Assembly (NCBI GenBank): GCA_025355935.1
Contig: JANXYS010000533.1
Location: 1-5,307, forward strand
Reading direction: 5' to 3'
Length of the DNA: 5,307 bases
From: Chitinophagales bacterium
Lineage (GTDB): Bacteria; Bacteroidota; Bacteroidia; Chitinophagales; Chitinophagaceae
A program made the translations under genes and the position numbers. The notes under the pieces are model-generated. The model searched no databases, was not told where the DNA came from, and saw only the letters and a program-made list of their open reading frames with translations. Each line of letters starts with the position of its first letter. Position 1 is the stretch's first letter. Positions 3,858 to 5,307 of the stretch are shown here, piece by piece.

Positions 3858-5307
3858 TTATTTCGACAGGTAGTCATCAAATGTTAGCTGCTGAAATGCC
3901 TTTCCTGTGAGTATATCGCCGGACGCCGGATTACCGGATGACTCTATGGCCTTCTTTCCCACATTGTCAAAGATGTAATACTTGTTTGGCTGTACAAATC
4001 CGTACCCGTTGTTAAAACAGAAATAAGCCCAGGGTTTGGTGCTGGAATCGAGTAGATCTTTACTCCATACAAAGTCCGTTGCCGAAAGTTGCAGCTGGCC
4101 TAACAAGGTGGCGGGAATGTCTAACTGTGATCCTATGTTATCTTTCACGATATTAGTTTCACCCAGGACCCCACCTAAAAAGAGCACCGGCATTTTAAAA
4201 TCGTCAATTTTTTTTCCGGTCGGGGGCATGCGATGACCATGGTCGGCGGTAATAATCAAGAGGGTATTCTGCCACCACGGCTGTGATTTGCACTCCTGTA
4301 TAAAATCATAGACCACCTGATCAGTGTAATGCAATGAATTGAGAAAAAGGGATTCGTCATCTTCCCCTTTTATTACCGAGGGTACCGGCACTTCAAATGG
4401 CTCATGACTGCTGAGCGTTAACCAGGTACAAAAAAAAGGGCTTGTTTCCCTGTTTAGTCCGTCAAGAACCGTTTTCATTACTATTCCATCATGGGCGCCC
4501 CATTTTGAGTTCTGATCCTTAGACTCAAAATCGTTTTTCGAAGTAAATTTTTTGAAGCTGCCACCCAGTAGAAACGCTTTCATATTAGCGAATTCAAGTT
4601 CCCCGCCATAATAGAAAGAAGTATGGTATCCATCATTAAACAATTGTCGGCTTAGCATGGGTAGCCTTGACGCTTTTTGGGGTGTTTTTACAATGGAGGT
4701 AGTGGGTTGAGATGGGTAGCCGCTCAGTACAGCGACAATCCCTTTATCAGTGCGATCTCCGGCAGCATATATATTAGAGAAGTAAATGCCTTCCTTCTTC
4801 AAATCGTTAAAACGCGGGGTAATAGGGATATTGTTTCTTTGCAGGTGGGTTGCCTTTTCAGTAAAACTTTCCCAAACAATAATAATTACGTTTGGCTTAA
4901 TGGGAGCCGAAGGCCGAAATATATTTATTCTTGTTTTGTTGCTAACCCGCAGGCTGTCGACCATCAATTTTGCCTCTTTTTCGTTTACGTACTTAAAGGG
5001 ATTTATGGTGGATTCCGTATTCTGGTCAAGAGAATGCATAAAATTCCATGGGGCATTAATGGCCGCCTGGTTCGCAAAATTATTTTCAGAAAAATAAACG
5101 CTGCTTTGGTTTAAGGGGGCCAATTGAAATCCGCCTCGTATAGGAATGATAAAAAAGCCCAGCAGCAGCAAGAGTACCAGGAATTGTAACCCTTTTTGCC
5201 GGCCATCGTGTAATTTTTTAGCCTGTGTATTAATAAACCTATTTGATAGAAACATCGTACCTCCGAAGACCATAATGAAACCGAGGAGAATCATAAAAAC
5301 GGGTAGG
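3858..5307 (-). CDS. LTA synthase/sulfatase-family membrane protein, 5' end missing (partial)
   Basis: This is an alkaline-phosphatase-fold transferase of the LtaS/MdoB group (COG1368-like), which moves phosphoglycerol or a related phospholipid head group onto a periplasmic acceptor. The frame stays open from the ATG at 5294 to the window edge (codons for Leu-Pro-Val-Phe precede it). Full-length relatives have about 600-650 residues and four or five N-terminal membrane segments, so the true start lies outside. Counting from that Met, two membrane segments remain (about 2-17 and 36-52), then a linker and the extracytoplasmic catalytic domain. Its motifs: NVIIIVWES (135-143, metal-binding Glu142), GDRTDKG (179-185, Thr182 the likely nucleophile), WGAHDG (265-270), LSSHEPF (294-300, His297), ITADHGHR (348-355, metal ligands Asp351 and His352) and SQLDIPATLLG (389-399). 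All key residues are present, so it looks active. Bacteroidota lack lipoteichoic acid, so the acceptor is probably a glycan or envelope lipid. Confidence 0.88.
   Translation of the reverse strand, partial: LPVFMILLGFIMVFGGTMFLSNRFINTQAKKLHDGRQKGLQFLVLLLLLGFFIIPIRGGFQLAPLNQSSVYFSENNFANQAAINAPWNFMHSLDQNTESTINPFKYVNEKEAKLMVDSLRVSNKTRINIFRPSAPIKPNVIIIVWESFTEKATHLQRNNIPITPRFNDLKKEGIYFSNIYAAGDRTDKGIVAVLSGYPSQPTTSIVKTPQKASRLPMLSRQLFNDGYHTSFYYGGELEFANMKAFLLGGSFKKFTSKNDFESKDQNSKWGAHDGIVMKTVLDGLNRETSPFFCTWLTLSSHEPFEVPVPSVIKGEDDESLFLNSLHYTDQVVYDFIQECKSQPWWQNTLLIITADHGHRMPPTGKKIDDFKMPVLFLGGVLGETNIVKDNIGSQLDIPATLLGQLQLSATDFVWSKDLLDSSTKPWAYFCFNNGYGFVQPNKYYIFDNVGKKAIESSGNPASGDILTGKAFQQLTFDDYLSK

Noticed and set aside
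4677..5114. Two overlapping plus-strand open frames of 145 and 103 codons
   Set aside because: Both are antisense to the transferase gene, whose catalytic motifs are intact across this stretch.
5292..5294. ATG as the real start of the transferase gene
   Set aside because: The frame remains open to the window edge and the protein would lack most of the membrane domain typical of the family, so the start is taken to be outside the window.
1..5307. CRISPR arrays, insertion sequences, tRNA genes or defence genes
   Set aside because: I looked for regularly spaced repeats, terminal inverted repeats with a transposase, cloverleaf-like segments and nuclease/toxin-type proteins, and found none.

Overview
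The window looks like chromosomal DNA from a Bacteroidota bacterium, plausibly of the Chitinophagaceae/Sphingobacteriales type. Three things point there. The starts I can inspect have A/T-rich leaders with no Shine-Dalgarno sequence. Several upstream regions carry matches to the Bacteroidota -7 promoter element TAnnTTTG. The proteins read most like Bacteroidota family members (for example the L1 C-terminus with SSMSPG, and a sorbosone dehydrogenase-like protein). No mobile element, tRNA, rRNA or CRISPR array is visible. The assignment rests on pattern recognition, not a database search.

Positions 1-2096 hold, on the minus strand, a ribosomal protein operon in transcription order rplK (L11), rplA (L1), rplJ (L10), with gaps of 27 and 38 nt. 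The window ends inside the spacer downstream of rplJ, where rplL (L7/L12) normally follows. L11 and the L10/(L7/L12) stalk form the GTPase-associated centre and L1 forms the opposite stalk, so the operon co-produces the mobile stalks of the 50S subunit. The rplJ product has an unusual extension of about 100 residues, low in complexity, rich in Ala/Pro/Glu/Thr and built partly from 16-residue repeats.

Positions 2097-2300 are a divergent regulatory region. It contains a candidate rplK promoter whose -7 element is flanked by a perfect 9-bp inverted repeat, a second interrupted palindrome, a leader of about 90 nt with hairpin potential, and a weak candidate promoter for a small plus-strand gene. 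nusG, the usual gene before rplK, is not adjacent.

Positions 2301-2498 (plus strand) encode a 65-residue, highly charged protein of unknown function. Its stop codon overlaps the stop of the convergent gene next to it at a shared TTAA.

Positions 2495-5307 (minus strand) hold an exported sorbosone dehydrogenase-like beta-propeller protein. Before it, 85 nt upstream in transcription order, lies a 5'-truncated membrane-anchored phosphoglycerol/phosphoethanolamine-transferase-like protein of the LTA synthase/sulfatase family. Both probably act in the periplasm, but nothing here shows that they work together.

Most of the window is ordinary core-genome content. The parts worth a second look are the L10 tail, the architecture of the rplK promoter, the broken nusG-rplK linkage and the charged small protein.
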